Under the pieces are notes generated by a model. The model searched no databases, was not told the origin of the DNA, and was given only the letters and a program-made list of their open reading frames with translations. From positions 24,676 through 88,675 of the forward strand of contig NZ_JBBDHC010000015.1 in the NCBI RefSeq assembly GCF_037203605.1: DNA of 64,000 nt, given 5' to 3'. Below are positions 38,125-47,378 of this stretch, piece by piece. The stretch comes from Denitratimonas tolerans (GTDB lineage: Bacteria > Pseudomonadota > Gammaproteobacteria > Xanthomonadales > Xanthomonadaceae). The position numbers were made by a program, and so were the translations under genes. The first letter of the stretch is position 1, and each line of letters begins with the position of its first letter.

Positions 38125-38847
38125 TCACGGCGCGCCCGTCGCCTCGCCGCCGTCCCCGGCCTGCTGCAGGAAAGCGCGGATGAGCGGCACCGTGACGCGG
38201 CGCTGCTCGGCCAGGCTGACCCGATCCAGCTGCTCGAGCAGGGCCACCAGCGAGGCCATGTCGCGCCCGACGCGACGCAGCAGGTAGCCGACCGCCGCCT
38301 CGTCGAGCACCCAGCCGCGATCCTGCGCCTTGCGCTGCAGGATCGCCGTGCGCAGCGCATCGTCGCTGCGCGGCAGGGTGAGCTGGATGCACTGGCCCAG
38401 GCGCGAGCGCAGATCCGGCAGGTCCACCGCCAGCCCCGCCGGCGTCTGGCGCGCCACATAGAGCACCGCGCAGCCGGCGGCCTGGCAGCGGTTGTGGAAA
38501 TCGAACAGCGCGACCTCGTCGGCACGCGCGCCGAGCACCGCGTCGAGCCCATCGAGCACCGCCAGGCCGAGCCGGTCCAGACCCGCCAACCCCTGTTCCA
38601 CCCGCCCCTGCAGCCGCACCAGCGGCACGTATTGCACCGCCAGACCCGCCGCCGCCGCGGCCTGCGCGGTGGCGATGGCGAGGTGGGTCTTGCCGCTGCC
38701 CTCGGGCCCGGACAGCAACACGAAACCCGGCTCGCCCGCGGCCATTGCGCGCAGGCGGGCGGGCACCTCGGGCGCGCCGACGAAGGTTTCGAAACGGAAG
38801 TCGGGTGCCGGGCGCAGCGCCAGCGGCAGCTGCGGCGTCAGGCTCAC
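38125..38847 (-). CDS. hda: DnaA regulatory inactivator Hda
   Basis: 240 residues from GTG 38847, whose GTGA overlaps the stop of the upstream transporter gene. The N-terminus has the beta-clamp-binding motif QLPLAL, then an AAA+ domain with P-loop GPEGSGKTHLA and the Walker B-like LAVLDGLDAV. Bound to the DNA polymerase clamp it stimulates ATP hydrolysis by DnaA after replication starts. The Walker B acidic pair is weak, as in Hda of other species. Length and neighbours (PerM-like gene, purM) match the usual gammaproteobacterial arrangement. Confidence 0.92.
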   Translation of the reverse strand: MSLTPQLPLALRPAPDFRFETFVGAPEVPARLRAMAAGEPGFVLLSGPEGSGKTHLAIATAQAAAAAGLAVQYVPLVRLQGRVEQGLAGLDRLGLAVLDGLDAVLGARADEVALFDFHNRCQAAGCAVLYVARQTPAGLAVDLPDLRSRLGQCIQLTLPRSDDALRTAILQRKAQDRGWVLDEAAVGYLLRRVGRDMASLVALLEQLDRVSLAEQRRVTVPLIRAFLQQAGDGGEATGAP

Positions 38848-40076
38848 GCGCCCGATCCGCCCGGATCGGTGCCCGGATCGGTCTCCGCACGACGCCCGCG
38901 CCGCCTGCGCCCGCGCGGGTTCGCCTTGCGCCTGATCGGTGGCGGTTCGCCCGCGGGAGGCGACGGCCCGTCCGGTGGCGGATGCTCCCCGGCATACAGC
39001 CGGCTCGCGGTGTACTCCTGATACAGGTAGCGCAGGATCACCATCACCACGGCAGCCACCGGCAGCGCCACCAGCACGCCGACGAAGCCGAAGAGCTGGC
39101 CGCCGGCCATCACCGCAAAGATCACCGCCACCGGGTGCATGCCGATCCGGTCTCCGACCAGGAACGGCGTCAGCACCACGCTTTCGAGCGTCTGCCCGAC
39201 CGCGAACACCAGCCCCACCAGCAGCACGTGGGTGAGGTCGCCGTGCTGCACCATCGCCGCGATCAGGCCGGCACCCACGCCCACGATGGCTCCGAGGTAG
39301 GGAATGAAGCTCACCAGTCCGGCCACCATTCCGATCAGGAGCGCCAGATCGATGCCCACCATCCACAGCCCGATCGAATAGATCGCCCCCAGCGCCACCA
39401 TGACGCTGAGCTGGCCGCGCAGAAAGCCGCCGAGCACGCTGTCGGCCTCGCGCGACAGGCGCGAGATCACGGGCTCGATCCGGCGCGGGATCAGCAGGCG
39501 GATCTTCTCCACCATCACGTCCCAGTCGCGCAGCAGGTAGAAGGCCACCACCGGGATCAGCGCCAGGTTCACCAGCCAGCCGATGATCACCATGCCCGAG
39601 CGCGAGATGCCGCCCAGCACCGTGGCGGCGAATCCGCCCGCCTGTTTCCAGTGGTCGCGCAACATGCCGTAGAGGTATTCGAGGTCGAATCCCTCGATTT
39701 CCACGCCGGTGCGCTCGGTGATCCAGGGCAGCACGGTGCCGGTGAACCACTCGCGATAGCGCGGGAACTGGTCGATGAAGGTCGAAACCTGCCGCTCCAG
39801 CAGCGGGATCAGCAGCAGCACCACGCCCACCAGAGCCAGGGTCATCAGCAGGAACACGATGACGACCGCTCCGGTGCGCGACAAGCGCAACCGCTCCAGC
39901 CGATCCACCATCGGATCGCCAAGGTAGGCGAGCAGCGCGGCGATCACGAACGGCGTCAGCACCGGACCGAGCGCCCACAGCAGCAGGCCGATCCCGAGCA
40001 CCAGCGCAGCCAGTTGCCACTTGTGCTTGTCGCTCATCGCCTTCTCCACGGATTCATCGACAGCTCTGTCAGGCAT
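38844..40076 (-). CDS. AI-2E/PerM-family membrane permease
   Basis: 410 residues with eight membrane spans. It shows the PerM/TqsA family architecture: an N-terminal hairpin of spans (VLGIGLLLWALGPVLTPFVIAALLAYL), a large periplasmic region about residues 95-160, and a conserved GMVAGLVSFIPYLGAIVGV in the second half. TqsA has been linked to autoinducer-2 export, but most members have no assigned substrate. The C-terminus is a cytoplasmic Pro/Arg-rich tail. ATG 40034 is an alternative start. It lies in the conserved order DUF2066, perM-like, hda, near purM. Confidence 0.9.
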   Translation of the reverse strand: MPDRAVDESVEKAMSDKHKWQLAALVLGIGLLLWALGPVLTPFVIAALLAYLGDPMVDRLERLRLSRTGAVVIVFLLMTLALVGVVLLLIPLLERQVSTFIDQFPRYREWFTGTVLPWITERTGVEIEGFDLEYLYGMLRDHWKQAGGFAATVLGGISRSGMVIIGWLVNLALIPVVAFYLLRDWDVMVEKIRLLIPRRIEPVISRLSREADSVLGGFLRGQLSVMVALGAIYSIGLWMVGIDLALLIGMVAGLVSFIPYLGAIVGVGAGLIAAMVQHGDLTHVLLVGLVFAVGQTLESVVLTPFLVGDRIGMHPVAVIFAVMAGGQLFGFVGVLVALPVAAVVMVILRYLYQEYTASRLYAGEHPPPDGPSPPAGEPPPIRRKANPRGRRRRGRRAETDPGTDPGGSGA

Positions 40077-40136
40077 TGACGGTCCCGCCGGTGCGCGCGT
40101 GACTTCGCGTGATCATGGATGGCCCTGCCGCCGCCG

Positions 40137-41177
40137 TCAGCGGCGCAAGCTGAACACGCTGGGCGCGCGCTGGTCGCCGACCGAGGTCGACTCCAGCGGG
40201 CCGCCCGCCAGCAGTTGCGCAAGGCTGCCCACGCCCGCGCCCAGTTCCACATCCAGCTCCACCCGATCCGCCGCCAGTGCGACCGGCGACACCGCGCGCA
40301 CGATGGTCTGACGGCGCAGGGTGGCGAGCACGCGGGCGTAGTCGGCGGCGCTCCCCAGCCCCTGCACCACGATGCGGTAGGTTCCGGCCGGGCCGGAAAG
40401 CGTCACCTGCGCCAGCCGCCGCACCAGCGCATCGGCCGCGCCGTCCGCTCCCGCGGCCAGCACCGCGGCAGCCTGCGGATCACGGTTCTGCCAGCGCCCG
40501 ATCTCGCTTTCCCCGTCGCGCAGGCGCCAGTCGACCACCCAGCCGCCGCCGTCGCGCCGCAGCCAGCCGATCAGCGCCGGTCCGCCGTAGCGTCGCGTGG
40601 CCGTGTCGACGGCGTAGCTGTCCTCGCCGGCCAGATCCAGCGCCCGGACGGCGGCCTGATCCCGGGCGTCCCAGGCCGGCAGGCGCAGGCGCAGACCGCG
40701 CTGGCTGGCGCGGGTAGTCAGCGGCAGCACCGCCGCGGCGGCCGACTGCGACACGATGCGCGCGCCGGAACCATCGTCGATCGCCAGCCACAGGATCGCC
40801 TGGACGCGCCGCGGCGGTGCCGCGACCCCGCCGCCGGCCGCCAGCAGGTGCTGGACGCCGGCGGCGTCGAAGCGCGCGATCAGGTACAGGCGGCGGGTCG
40901 GCACGCCGTCCACATCCACCACCTCCTGGCGGTAGCGATACTGCTGCAGCAGGCCCGCAGCATCCGCGCCATGCGTAGCATCGGGCGCGGCCCCGGCCCT
41001 GGCCAGCACTTGGGCGAGGGCCTGCGGCAGCGCCGCCTCACGGTCCGCGTCCGACTGGCTGGCCACGGCGACCTCGCCCTCGTACGGACCGATCACCTGC
41101 GCCAGCGCCGGCAGACAGGGCGCGATGGCCAGCAGCACGAGCAGGAAAAGGCGGAAGGAAGAGCAAGCGCGCGCCAT
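40137..41177 (-). CDS. DUF2066 family exported protein
   Basis: 346 residues from ATG 41177. SSFRLFLLVLLAIAPCLPALAQ is a signal peptide. The mature part has the DUF2066 elements: YEGEVAVASQSDADREAALPQALAQVL, LYLIARFDAAGVQHLL, LWLAIDDGSGARI, and the C-terminal VELDVELGAG. The function of this family is unknown; it is nearly always divergent from purM and beside perM/hda, as here. A longer frame starting at 41234 is not favoured because it runs into the divergent promoter region. Confidence 0.88.
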   Translation of the reverse strand: MARACSSFRLFLLVLLAIAPCLPALAQVIGPYEGEVAVASQSDADREAALPQALAQVLARAGAAPDATHGADAAGLLQQYRYRQEVVDVDGVPTRRLYLIARFDAAGVQHLLAAGGGVAAPPRRVQAILWLAIDDGSGARIVSQSAAAAVLPLTTRASQRGLRLRLPAWDARDQAAVRALDLAGEDSYAVDTATRRYGGPALIGWLRRDGGGWVVDWRLRDGESEIGRWQNRDPQAAAVLAAGADGAADALVRRLAQVTLSGPAGTYRIVVQGLGSAADYARVLATLRRQTIVRAVSPVALAADRVELDVELGAGVGSLAQLLAGGPLESTSVGDQRAPSVFSLRR

Positions 41178-41275
41178 GGAGAAACCCTCGAAGTCAGACG
41201 CGCATGGTGCCGCAAGGCGGGCCGCAGCGTCCACGAACGGACGATCCTCCGCGCACGATGCCGCGGGCGAGCGGC

Positions 41276-41281
41276 TACAAT
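41276..41281 (+). promoter_or_regulatory. Possible -10 box (TACAAT) of the purM operon
   Basis: TACAAT is 28 bases before the purM GTG in the divergent gap with the DUF2066 gene. A PurR box was not identified. Confidence 0.4.
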
Positions 41282-41308
41282 TGCGCCCCCCGCATCCAGG
41301 ATCCTGCC

Positions 41309-42346
41309 GTGTCCGCCGCCAAGCCGCCGCTCACCTACCGCGATGCGGGCGTCGACATCGACGCAGGCAACGCCCTCGTCGACCGCATCAAGCCGCTGGT
41401 GCGGCGCAGCTTCCGCCCGGAAGTGATGGGCGGGCTGGGCGGTTTCGGTGCCCTGTTCGATCTGTCGAACCGGTACCGCGAGCCGGTGCTGGTGTCGGGC
41501 ACTGACGGCGTCGGTACCAAGCTCAAGCTGGCGCAGGACTGGAACCGCCACGACACCATCGGCATCGATCTGGTCGGCATGTGCGTCAACGACGTGCTGG
41601 TGCAGGGTGCCGAGCCGCTGTTTTTCCTCGATTATTTCGCCACCGGCAGGCTCGACGTGGACACCGCCGCGCGCGTCGTGGGCGGCATCGTGGAAGGCTG
41701 CGTGCGCGCCGGCTGCGCCCTGATCGGCGGCGAAACCGCGGAAATGCCCGACATGTATCCGCCCGGCGAATACGACCTGGCCGGGTTCTGCGTGGGCGGC
41801 GTGGAAAAGTCGAAGCTGCTCGACGGCGGCGCGGTGCGCGCCGGCGACGCCATCATCGGCGTGGCGTCGAGCGGCCCGCATTCCAACGGCTACTCGCTGA
41901 TCCGGCGCGTGCTGGCGCGCAGCGGTGCCGCGCCGGAGCTGCAGCTCGGCGACACCACGCTGGGCGACGCGCTGATGGCACCCACGGAAATCTACGTCAA
42001 ACCGGTCCTCGCCCTGCTGGCCGCGCACGCCCCGCACGCGCTGGCCCACATCACCGGCGGCGGGCTGAGCGAAAACATCATCCGCGTGATTCCCGAAGAC
42101 CTGGGCGTGGCCATCGAGGCCAGCGCGATCGCGCTGCCGCCGGTGTTCGACTGGCTCCAGCGCGAAGGCGGCATCGCCAATGCCGAAATGTGGCGCACAT
42201 TCAACTGCGGCATCGGCTTCGTGGTGATCGCCAGCCGCGACGAAGCGGCGGCCATGCAGGCATCGCTCGCACAGGCCGGGCTGGCCAATCGCATGATCGG
42301 TGAAGTGGTCGCAGCCACCGGCGAGAGCCGCGTGCGGATCGGCTGA
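41309..42346 (+). CDS. purM: Phosphoribosylformylglycinamidine cyclo-ligase (AIR synthetase)
   Basis: 345 residues from GTG 41309. Makes aminoimidazole ribonucleotide from FGAM with ATP. The N-terminal loop TYRDAGVDIDAGNALVDRIKP and the ATP-binding VSGTDGVGTKLKLA, followed by GMCVNDVLVQGAEPLFFLDYFA and GGETAEMPDMYPPGEYDLAGFCVG, are textbook PurM signatures. A terminal TGATG joins it to purN. Confidence 0.97.
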   Translation: MSAAKPPLTYRDAGVDIDAGNALVDRIKPLVRRSFRPEVMGGLGGFGALFDLSNRYREPVLVSGTDGVGTKLKLAQDWNRHDTIGIDLVGMCVNDVLVQGAEPLFFLDYFATGRLDVDTAARVVGGIVEGCVRAGCALIGGETAEMPDMYPPGEYDLAGFCVGGVEKSKLLDGGAVRAGDAIIGVASSGPHSNGYSLIRRVLARSGAAPELQLGDTTLGDALMAPTEIYVKPVLALLAAHAPHALAHITGGGLSENIIRVIPEDLGVAIEASAIALPPVFDWLQREGGIANAEMWRTFNCGIGFVVIASRDEAAAMQASLAQAGLANRMIGEVVAATGESRVRIG

Positions 42347-43008
42347 TGCTGCGCGTCGCGGTACTGGCCTCGGGCCGGGGCAGCAATCTGGCCGCGCTGC
42401 TGGCCGCGAGCCGCGCGCCGGACGCGGGCTATCGCATCGTCGGGGTCTTTTCCGACCAGGCCGACGCCGGTGCGCTCGCGCTGGCGCGCGAGGCCGATAT
42501 CGAGGCAGCCGCCGTGACGCGCCGGCCGGACGAGCCGCGCGCCGCGCACGACGCCCGCCTGTTCGCCCGCGTGGCCGAGGTTCAGCCCAACCTCATCGTC
42601 TGTGCGGGATACATGCGCATCATTTCCGCCGAAGCGCTGTCGCAACTGGCCATCCCGATGATCAACCTCCATCCCTCGCTGCTGCCGCTCCATCCGGGTC
42701 TGGACACCCATGCGCGTGCGCTGGCCGCCGGCGACGCGCAGCACGGCTGCAGCGTGCACGTGGTCACCGCCGACCTCGACGCCGGCCCGCTGCTGGCCCA
42801 ATCGCGGATCGCCATCGAAGCGGACGACACGCCCGAGCGTCTGGCCGCGCGCGTGCTGGCGTGCGAGCACCGGCTGCTGCCGGCCACCGTGCGCGCCATT
42901 GCCCGCGGGACGCTCGATCTCTCCGGCCCCGTGCCGCATCACGGCGGCGTGCCGCTAAGCGCACCGCTGCAGCTCGATCCATCCACGCTTGAAGGACTGC
43001 GGGCATGA
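42346..43008 (+). CDS. purN: Phosphoribosylglycinamide formyltransferase (GAR transformylase)
   Basis: 220 residues; start overlaps purM stop (TGATG). It transfers the formyl group of 10-formyl-THF to GAR. GRGSNLAALL binds the phosphate of GAR, the catalytic residues are in MINLHPSLLP (Asn and His), and the Asp is in TADLDAGPLL. GLDTHARAL replaces the common GLHTHxxAL. Its stop overlaps the start of the DUF3108 gene (ATGA), so three genes form one unit. Confidence 0.96.
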   Translation: MLRVAVLASGRGSNLAALLAASRAPDAGYRIVGVFSDQADAGALALAREADIEAAAVTRRPDEPRAAHDARLFARVAEVQPNLIVCAGYMRIISAEALSQLAIPMINLHPSLLPLHPGLDTHARALAAGDAQHGCSVHVVTADLDAGPLLAQSRIAIEADDTPERLAARVLACEHRLLPATVRAIARGTLDLSGPVPHHGGVPLSAPLQLDPSTLEGLRA

Positions 43009-43712
43009 CGCGGCACCGGTTTTTCCCGCTGGCGGCGCTGCTCGCGCTCACCGCCACGCCCGCCGTCGCGCAGGAGGCGCTGTCGCCCTATGTCGCCGAG
43101 TACGAGGTGCTGCGCTCGGGCGCGGTCGAAGGGCGCGCCACCATGTCGCTGACCGCGGAAGGCGACGGGATCTGGCGGCTGGAAGGGCACACGCGGGGAA
43201 CCCAGGGCCTGGCGGCGCTGGCGGGACTGCGCATCGACGAAACCTCGCGCTTCCGCGAGACCGCGGAGGGCCTGCAGTGCGTCCGCTACGATTACCGCCA
43301 GACCGGCCTGCGCAAGCGCGAGCGCCGGGTCGATTGCGGGGCCGATGGCATCGTCAGCCGCGACCATCGCGGCGAGTACCAGTTTCCCGCACAGCCCGGG
43401 GTCATCGACCAGCAGGCCGTGGGCCTGGCGCTGGCGATCGACCTGGCGGCGGGTCGCCGCGGGAAACTGGAATACCAGGTCGTCGATCGCGAGGAGCTTG
43501 CGGCCCAGGCCTACCGGGTCGATGGCGAAGACACCGTCCAGGTGCCGGCCGGACGCCTGCGCGCGATGAAGGTCGAGCGCATCCGCGAGGATGCGCGGCG
43601 CGTCACCACGACCTGGTTCGGCATCGGGCAGGGCTGGGTGCCGGTGCGCATCCTGCAGGCCGAATCCGACGGCATGGCCTTCGAGCTGCGCCTGGTGTCG
43701 GTGCGGCGCTGA
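43005..43712 (+). CDS. DUF3108 family periplasmic protein
   Basis: 235 residues. The first 23 residues (RFFPLAALLALTATPAVAQ) are a signal peptide. The mature protein has the DUF3108 pattern: PYVAEYEVLRSGAVEGRATMSL, then WRLEGHTRGTQGLAALAGLRIDETSRF, and a C-terminal ESDGMAFELRLVSV. It is mostly beta strands and may bind a lipid or lipoprotein; the family has no known role but is often found next to purN in gammaproteobacteria. The frame is coupled to purN by an ATGA overlap. Confidence 0.85.
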   Translation: MTRHRFFPLAALLALTATPAVAQEALSPYVAEYEVLRSGAVEGRATMSLTAEGDGIWRLEGHTRGTQGLAALAGLRIDETSRFRETAEGLQCVRYDYRQTGLRKRERRVDCGADGIVSRDHRGEYQFPAQPGVIDQQAVGLALAIDLAAGRRGKLEYQVVDREELAAQAYRVDGEDTVQVPAGRLRAMKVERIREDARRVTTTWFGIGQGWVPVRILQAESDGMAFELRLVSVRR

Positions 43713-43845
43713 CGGCCGCCGGGCCTTCGCCGGCAGCGCGCAGCCCGCGCCTGCGGCGCTATGCTTGGGCAACCGGCTTCCGGCGGCAGCGGGATGTTGC
43801 GCCGCAGCGGGGTGCCGGGCATCCATCCTTTACACGAGGTGTCCC

Positions 43846-44049
43846 ATGTCCGTGGCAAAAGTCATCGAAATCAGTTCTTCCTCTCCCCAGAGCATCGAAG
43901 ACGCGGTCAAGCGCGGTCTCGCCAAGACAGCGGAATCGGTGAAGAACATCCAGGGCGCCTGGATCAACGAGACCAAGGCAGTCACCAAGCCCGACGGCAG
44001 CGTGACCGAGTGGCGGGTCAACATGCGGATCAGCTTCATCGTCGAGTGA
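43846..44049 (+). CDS. Dodecin
   Basis: 67 residues. VAKVIEISSSSPQSIEDAVK, ESVKNIQGAWINETKAVTK and ending WRVNMRISFIVE match bacterial dodecin, a flavin-binding dodecamer that stores or buffers FMN/FAD. The flavin-stacking Trp is the one in GAWINE. It is monocistronic between the DUF3108 gene and murA, with its own terminator. Confidence 0.95.
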   Translation: MSVAKVIEISSSSPQSIEDAVKRGLAKTAESVKNIQGAWINETKAVTKPDGSVTEWRVNMRISFIVE

Positions 44050-44063
44050 ACGACCGCACCCGC

Positions 44064-44102
44064 CCACGAAAAAGCCCGGCGCACGGCCGGGCTTTTTCGT
44101 GG
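44064..44102. terminator. Bidirectional intrinsic terminator between dodecin and murA genes
   Basis: ACGAAAAAGCCCGG (44066-44079) and CCGGGCTTTTTCGT (44087-44100) form a 14-bp stem around a 7-base loop with T5 on one strand and A5 on the other. It lies 15 bases after the dodecin stop and 9 before the murA stop, serving both genes. Confidence 0.9.
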
Positions 44103-44110
44103 CATCGGAT

Positions 44111-45370
44111 TCAACCGGGCAGGCGCCGGATCCGCGCGCCCAGGCCGCTGAGCTTTTCCTCGATGTTCTCGTAGCCGCGGTCGATGTGGTAAATGCGGTC
44201 GACCACGGTCTCGCCCTGCGCCACCAGGCCGGCCAGCACCAGCGAGGCCGAGGCACGCAGGTCGGTTGCCATGATCGGCGCGCCGGTGAGCCGCTCCACG
44301 CCGCGGATGATGGCGGTGCGCCCGTCCACGCGGATGTCCGCGCCCAGGCGCTGCAGCTCCTGCACGTGCATGAAGCGGTTCTCGAATACGGTTTCGGTCA
44401 CCATGCCCACGCCCTCGGCGACGCAGTTGAGCGCGGTGAACTGTGCCTGCATGTCGGTCGGGAAGGCCGGGTACGGCGCGGTGCTCACGTCCACCGCGCG
44501 CGGCCGCCGGCCGCGCATGTCCAGCTCGATCGAATCATTGCCGGTGGAAATGTGCGCGCCGGCTTCCTCCAGCTTCACCAGCACCGCGTCGAGCACGTCG
44601 GCACGGGTGCGCCGCGCCACCACGCGCCCGCCGGTCATCGCCGCGGCGACCAGGAAGGTGCCGGTCTCGATCCGGTCGGGCAGCACGTCGTAGCGACAGC
44701 CATCCAGCCGCTCCGCACCCTCGATCACCAGGCGCGAGGTGCCGATGCCGTCGATCTTCGCGCCCATCGCCACCAGGCAGTGCGCCAGATCCTCCACCTC
44801 CGGCTCCTGCGCGGCGTTCTCGATCACCGTGGTGCCGCGCGCAAGGGTGGCGGCCATCAGCAGGTTTTCGGTGCCGGTGACCGTCACCAGGTCCATCACG
44901 ATGCGCGCACCGCGCAGGCGGTCGGCACGGGCGCGGATGTAGCCGTTCTCCACGCTGACCTGCGCACCCATCGCCTGCAGGCCCTTGATGTGCAGGTCCA
45001 CCGGGCGCGAGCCGATCGCGCAGCCGCCCGGCAGCGAAACCTCCGCCTGCCCGAAGCGAGCCACCATCGGGCCGAGCACCAGGATCGAGGCGCGCATCTG
45101 CTTGACCAGCGCGTAGGGCGCGACAAAGCGGTTGGTCGGACGCGAATCGAGCTGGATGCGCATGCGATCGTCGATGGCGAGGTCCACGCCCATCTGGCCG
45201 AGCAGCTCCATGGTGGTGGTGACATCGTGCAGGTGCGGCACATTGCCGATCTCCACCGGGCCGTCGGCGAGCAGGCCCGCGGTCAGGATCGGCAACACGG
45301 CGTTCTTGGCACCGGAAATCTGCACCTCGCCTTCGAGCGGGATGCCTCCGGAAATCTGGATTTTGGTCAT
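44111..45370 (-). CDS. murA: UDP-N-acetylglucosamine 1-carboxyvinyltransferase
   Basis: 419 residues, first committed step of peptidoglycan synthesis. The PEP-binding Lys is in SGAKNAVLP; the catalytic Cys is in LPGGCAIGSRP (Cys117), so the enzyme should be sensitive to fosfomycin. DLVTVTGTENLLMAATLA and AFPTDMQAQFTAL are the family motifs. Its ATG lies 33 bases after the ibaG stop. Confidence 0.97.
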   Translation of the reverse strand: MTKIQISGGIPLEGEVQISGAKNAVLPILTAGLLADGPVEIGNVPHLHDVTTTMELLGQMGVDLAIDDRMRIQLDSRPTNRFVAPYALVKQMRASILVLGPMVARFGQAEVSLPGGCAIGSRPVDLHIKGLQAMGAQVSVENGYIRARADRLRGARIVMDLVTVTGTENLLMAATLARGTTVIENAAQEPEVEDLAHCLVAMGAKIDGIGTSRLVIEGAERLDGCRYDVLPDRIETGTFLVAAAMTGGRVVARRTRADVLDAVLVKLEEAGAHISTGNDSIELDMRGRRPRAVDVSTAPYPAFPTDMQAQFTALNCVAEGVGMVTETVFENRFMHVQELQRLGADIRVDGRTAIIRGVERLTGAPIMATDLRASASLVLAGLVAQGETVVDRIYHIDRGYENIEEKLSGLGARIRRLPG

Positions 45371-45403
45371 GAGTGGATCGCGTGTCCTGCCGGTGCGACG
45401 CGC

Positions 45404-45637
45404 TCAGGCGCGCGCTTCGTCCGGTGTCATGGTTTTGAGGGCCAGCGCGTGGATTTCCCCGCCCATGCGGTCGCCCAAGGTCGCGTAGACCAGGCGATGA
45501 CGCGCCAGCGGCAGCTTGCCGGCGAAGGCATCGCTGATCACCGTGGCCTCGAAGTGCACCCCGTCATCACCCGAAACATCGACCACGGCACCGGGCAGTC
45601 CGGCCTCGATCAACTGGCGAATGCGCTGTGGGTCCAT
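45404..45637 (-). CDS. ibaG: BolA-family protein IbaG
   Basis: 77 residues from ATG 45637 (DPQRIRQLIEAGLPG), the start that fits the length of IbaG; upstream ATGs at 45661 and 45679 are possible. VDVSGDDGVHFEATVISDAFAGKLPLARHRLVYATLGDRMGGEIHALALKT, in outline, shows the HF and RHR motifs of the BolA fold, and the His of GVHFEA is a likely cluster ligand. It works with monothiol glutaredoxins on iron-sulfur traffic and, in E. coli, sits directly upstream of murA as here. Confidence 0.93.
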   Translation of the reverse strand: MDPQRIRQLIEAGLPGAVVDVSGDDGVHFEATVISDAFAGKLPLARHRLVYATLGDRMGGEIHALALKTMTPDEARA

Positions 45638-45718
45638 CGAAAAATCCGGCACTGAAAACATGAATGAAACCGTCCGCATCGCCCGGTGCCGGGCGGGCGG
45701 CCGGGCGGGGCGCTGGGG

Positions 45719-45724
45719 TAGAAT
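45719..45724 (+). promoter_or_regulatory. Possible -10 box (TAGAAT) upstream of kdsD
   Basis: GGGTAGAATGG lies about 80 bases before the kdsD ATG in the divergent gap with ibaG. No clear -35 is seen at the proper spacing. Confidence 0.3.
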
Positions 45725-45804
45725 GGCCGAGCATCATAAATCATAACGCCCGCCGCGCCCGAACCCGGGCCCACCGCGCCGGCCGATCAGGTGACCCACC
45801 GCCC

Positions 45805-46827
45805 ATGAATGCCACCCTCCGCACCCTGGTTCCGCCCTCCGGCGGTGCCGACCTCGATCCCTCCCGGCTGATCGCCGCTGCCCAGTCGGTGTTCGACAAC
45901 GAGGCGCGCGCGCTCCTGAGCCTGCGGAGCCGGGTCGACGCCAACTTCGTTGCGGCCTGCCGCGCCATGCTTGCCGCGCGCGGGCGCGTGATCACCACCG
46001 GCATGGGCAAATCCGGCCACATCGCCAGCAAGATCGCCGCCACCATGGCCTCCACCGGCACGCCGGCCTTCTTCGTGCACCCGGGCGAGGCCAGCCACGG
46101 CGATCTGGGCATGATCACCGAACACGACGTGGTGCTGGCGCTGTCCTATTCGGGCGAGAGCGACGAGGTGCTCACCATCGTCCCGGCGCTGCGGCGCCAG
46201 GGCAACACCCTGATCGCCATGACCGGCCGCGCCGATTCCACCCTGGCCCGCCTGTCGGATATCCACCTCGACGTCGCCGTCGGGGAAGAGGCGTGCCCGC
46301 TGGGGCTGGCCCCGACCACCAGCACCACCGCTTCACTCGCCATGGGCGATGCCCTCGCGGTCACGCTGCTGGAGGCGCGCGGCTTCACCAGCCAGGACTT
46401 CGCCCGCTCGCACCCGGCCGGCAGCCTCGGCCGACGCCTGCTGCTGCGCATCGCCGATGTGATGCACGCCGGCGACGAGATCCCGCGCGTGCCGGGCGAT
46501 GCCACGATCAGTCAGGCCGTGGTGGAGATGAGCCGCAAGCGTCTGGGCATGACCGCCATCGTCGATCGCGACAATCGCCTGCTCGGCGTCTTCACCGACG
46601 GCGACCTGCGCCGCGCGATGGACGATCCGAGCGCCGACCTGCGCACCACGCCGGTCGCGGCGGTGATGGGCCGCGAGCCCAAGACGCTCACCCCCGAACG
46701 CCTCGCCGTGGAAGCGGCGCGCATGATGGAAGACCACAAGATTTCCGCCGTGGTCGTGGTGGACGAGCAACAGCGCGTCATGGGCGCGCTCAACATCCAC
46801 GACCTCCTGCGCGCGCGGGTGGTATGA
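45805..46827 (+). CDS. kdsD: D-arabinose 5-phosphate isomerase
   Basis: 340 residues from ATG 45805. The SIS domain includes GMGKSGHIASKIAATMASTGTPAFFVHPGEASHGDLGM, with the catalytic His in the GxGKSGHIxxK segment and a later HPAGSLGRRLL. Two CBS domains occupy about 200-340 (VMHAGDEIPRV, VMGREPKTLTPERL). It makes D-arabinose 5-phosphate for Kdo synthesis. The stop overlaps the kdsC start (ATGA). Confidence 0.96.
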   Translation: MNATLRTLVPPSGGADLDPSRLIAAAQSVFDNEARALLSLRSRVDANFVAACRAMLAARGRVITTGMGKSGHIASKIAATMASTGTPAFFVHPGEASHGDLGMITEHDVVLALSYSGESDEVLTIVPALRRQGNTLIAMTGRADSTLARLSDIHLDVAVGEEACPLGLAPTTSTTASLAMGDALAVTLLEARGFTSQDFARSHPAGSLGRRLLLRIADVMHAGDEIPRVPGDATISQAVVEMSRKRLGMTAIVDRDNRLLGVFTDGDLRRAMDDPSADLRTTPVAAVMGREPKTLTPERLAVEAARMMEDHKISAVVVVDEQQRVMGALNIHDLLRARVV

Positions 46828-47378
46828 GCGCGCACTACCTGGCCGATGTTCCCGCCGCGGTGCGCGAACGCGCCGCCCGCATCCGCGTCGTGGCGCTCGA
46901 CGTGGACGGCACGCTCACCGACGGCCGTCTGCGCTTCGCCTCCGACGGGAGCGAGACCAAGGCCTTCCACGCGCTCGACGGACAGGGCCTCAAGCTGCTG
47001 CGCGAATGCGGCATCGAAGTGGCGCTGATCACCGCGCGCAGCAGCGAGGTGGTCGCGCGCCGCGCCGTGGAGCTTGGCATCGTGCACCTGCACCAGGGCT
47101 GCCACGACAAGCGCGCCGCGCTGCGCGCCCTGTGCCAGATCCTCGCGCTCGAACCGGCGCAGGCCGCCTTCATGGGCGATGACCTGCCCGACCTGCCCGC
47201 GCTCGGCTGGGCGGGGCTGGCGGTCGGTCCGGCCAACGCGCATCCCTGGCTGCATCCGCACCTGCACTGGATCACCGCCGCGGCCGGCGGTCAGGGCGCG
47301 GTGCGCGCGCTGTGCGATCTCATCCTCGACGCGCAGGGCCACACCGGGCGGGTCCTGCAGCGGTTCGTCGATCCATGA
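46824..47378 (+). CDS. kdsC: 3-deoxy-D-manno-octulosonate 8-phosphate phosphatase
   Basis: 184 residues. A HAD-superfamily C0 phosphatase with no cap: motif I VVALDVDGTLTDG, motif II LITARSS, motif III Lys in QGCHDKR and motif IV FMGDDLPDLPAL. It removes phosphate from Kdo-8-phosphate. Overlaps kdsD at its start and lptC at its end by four bases each. Confidence 0.96.
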   Translation: MSAHYLADVPAAVRERAARIRVVALDVDGTLTDGRLRFASDGSETKAFHALDGQGLKLLRECGIEVALITARSSEVVARRAVELGIVHLHQGCHDKRAALRALCQILALEPAQAAFMGDDLPDLPALGWAGLAVGPANAHPWLHPHLHWITAAAGGQGAVRALCDLILDAQGHTGRVLQRFVDP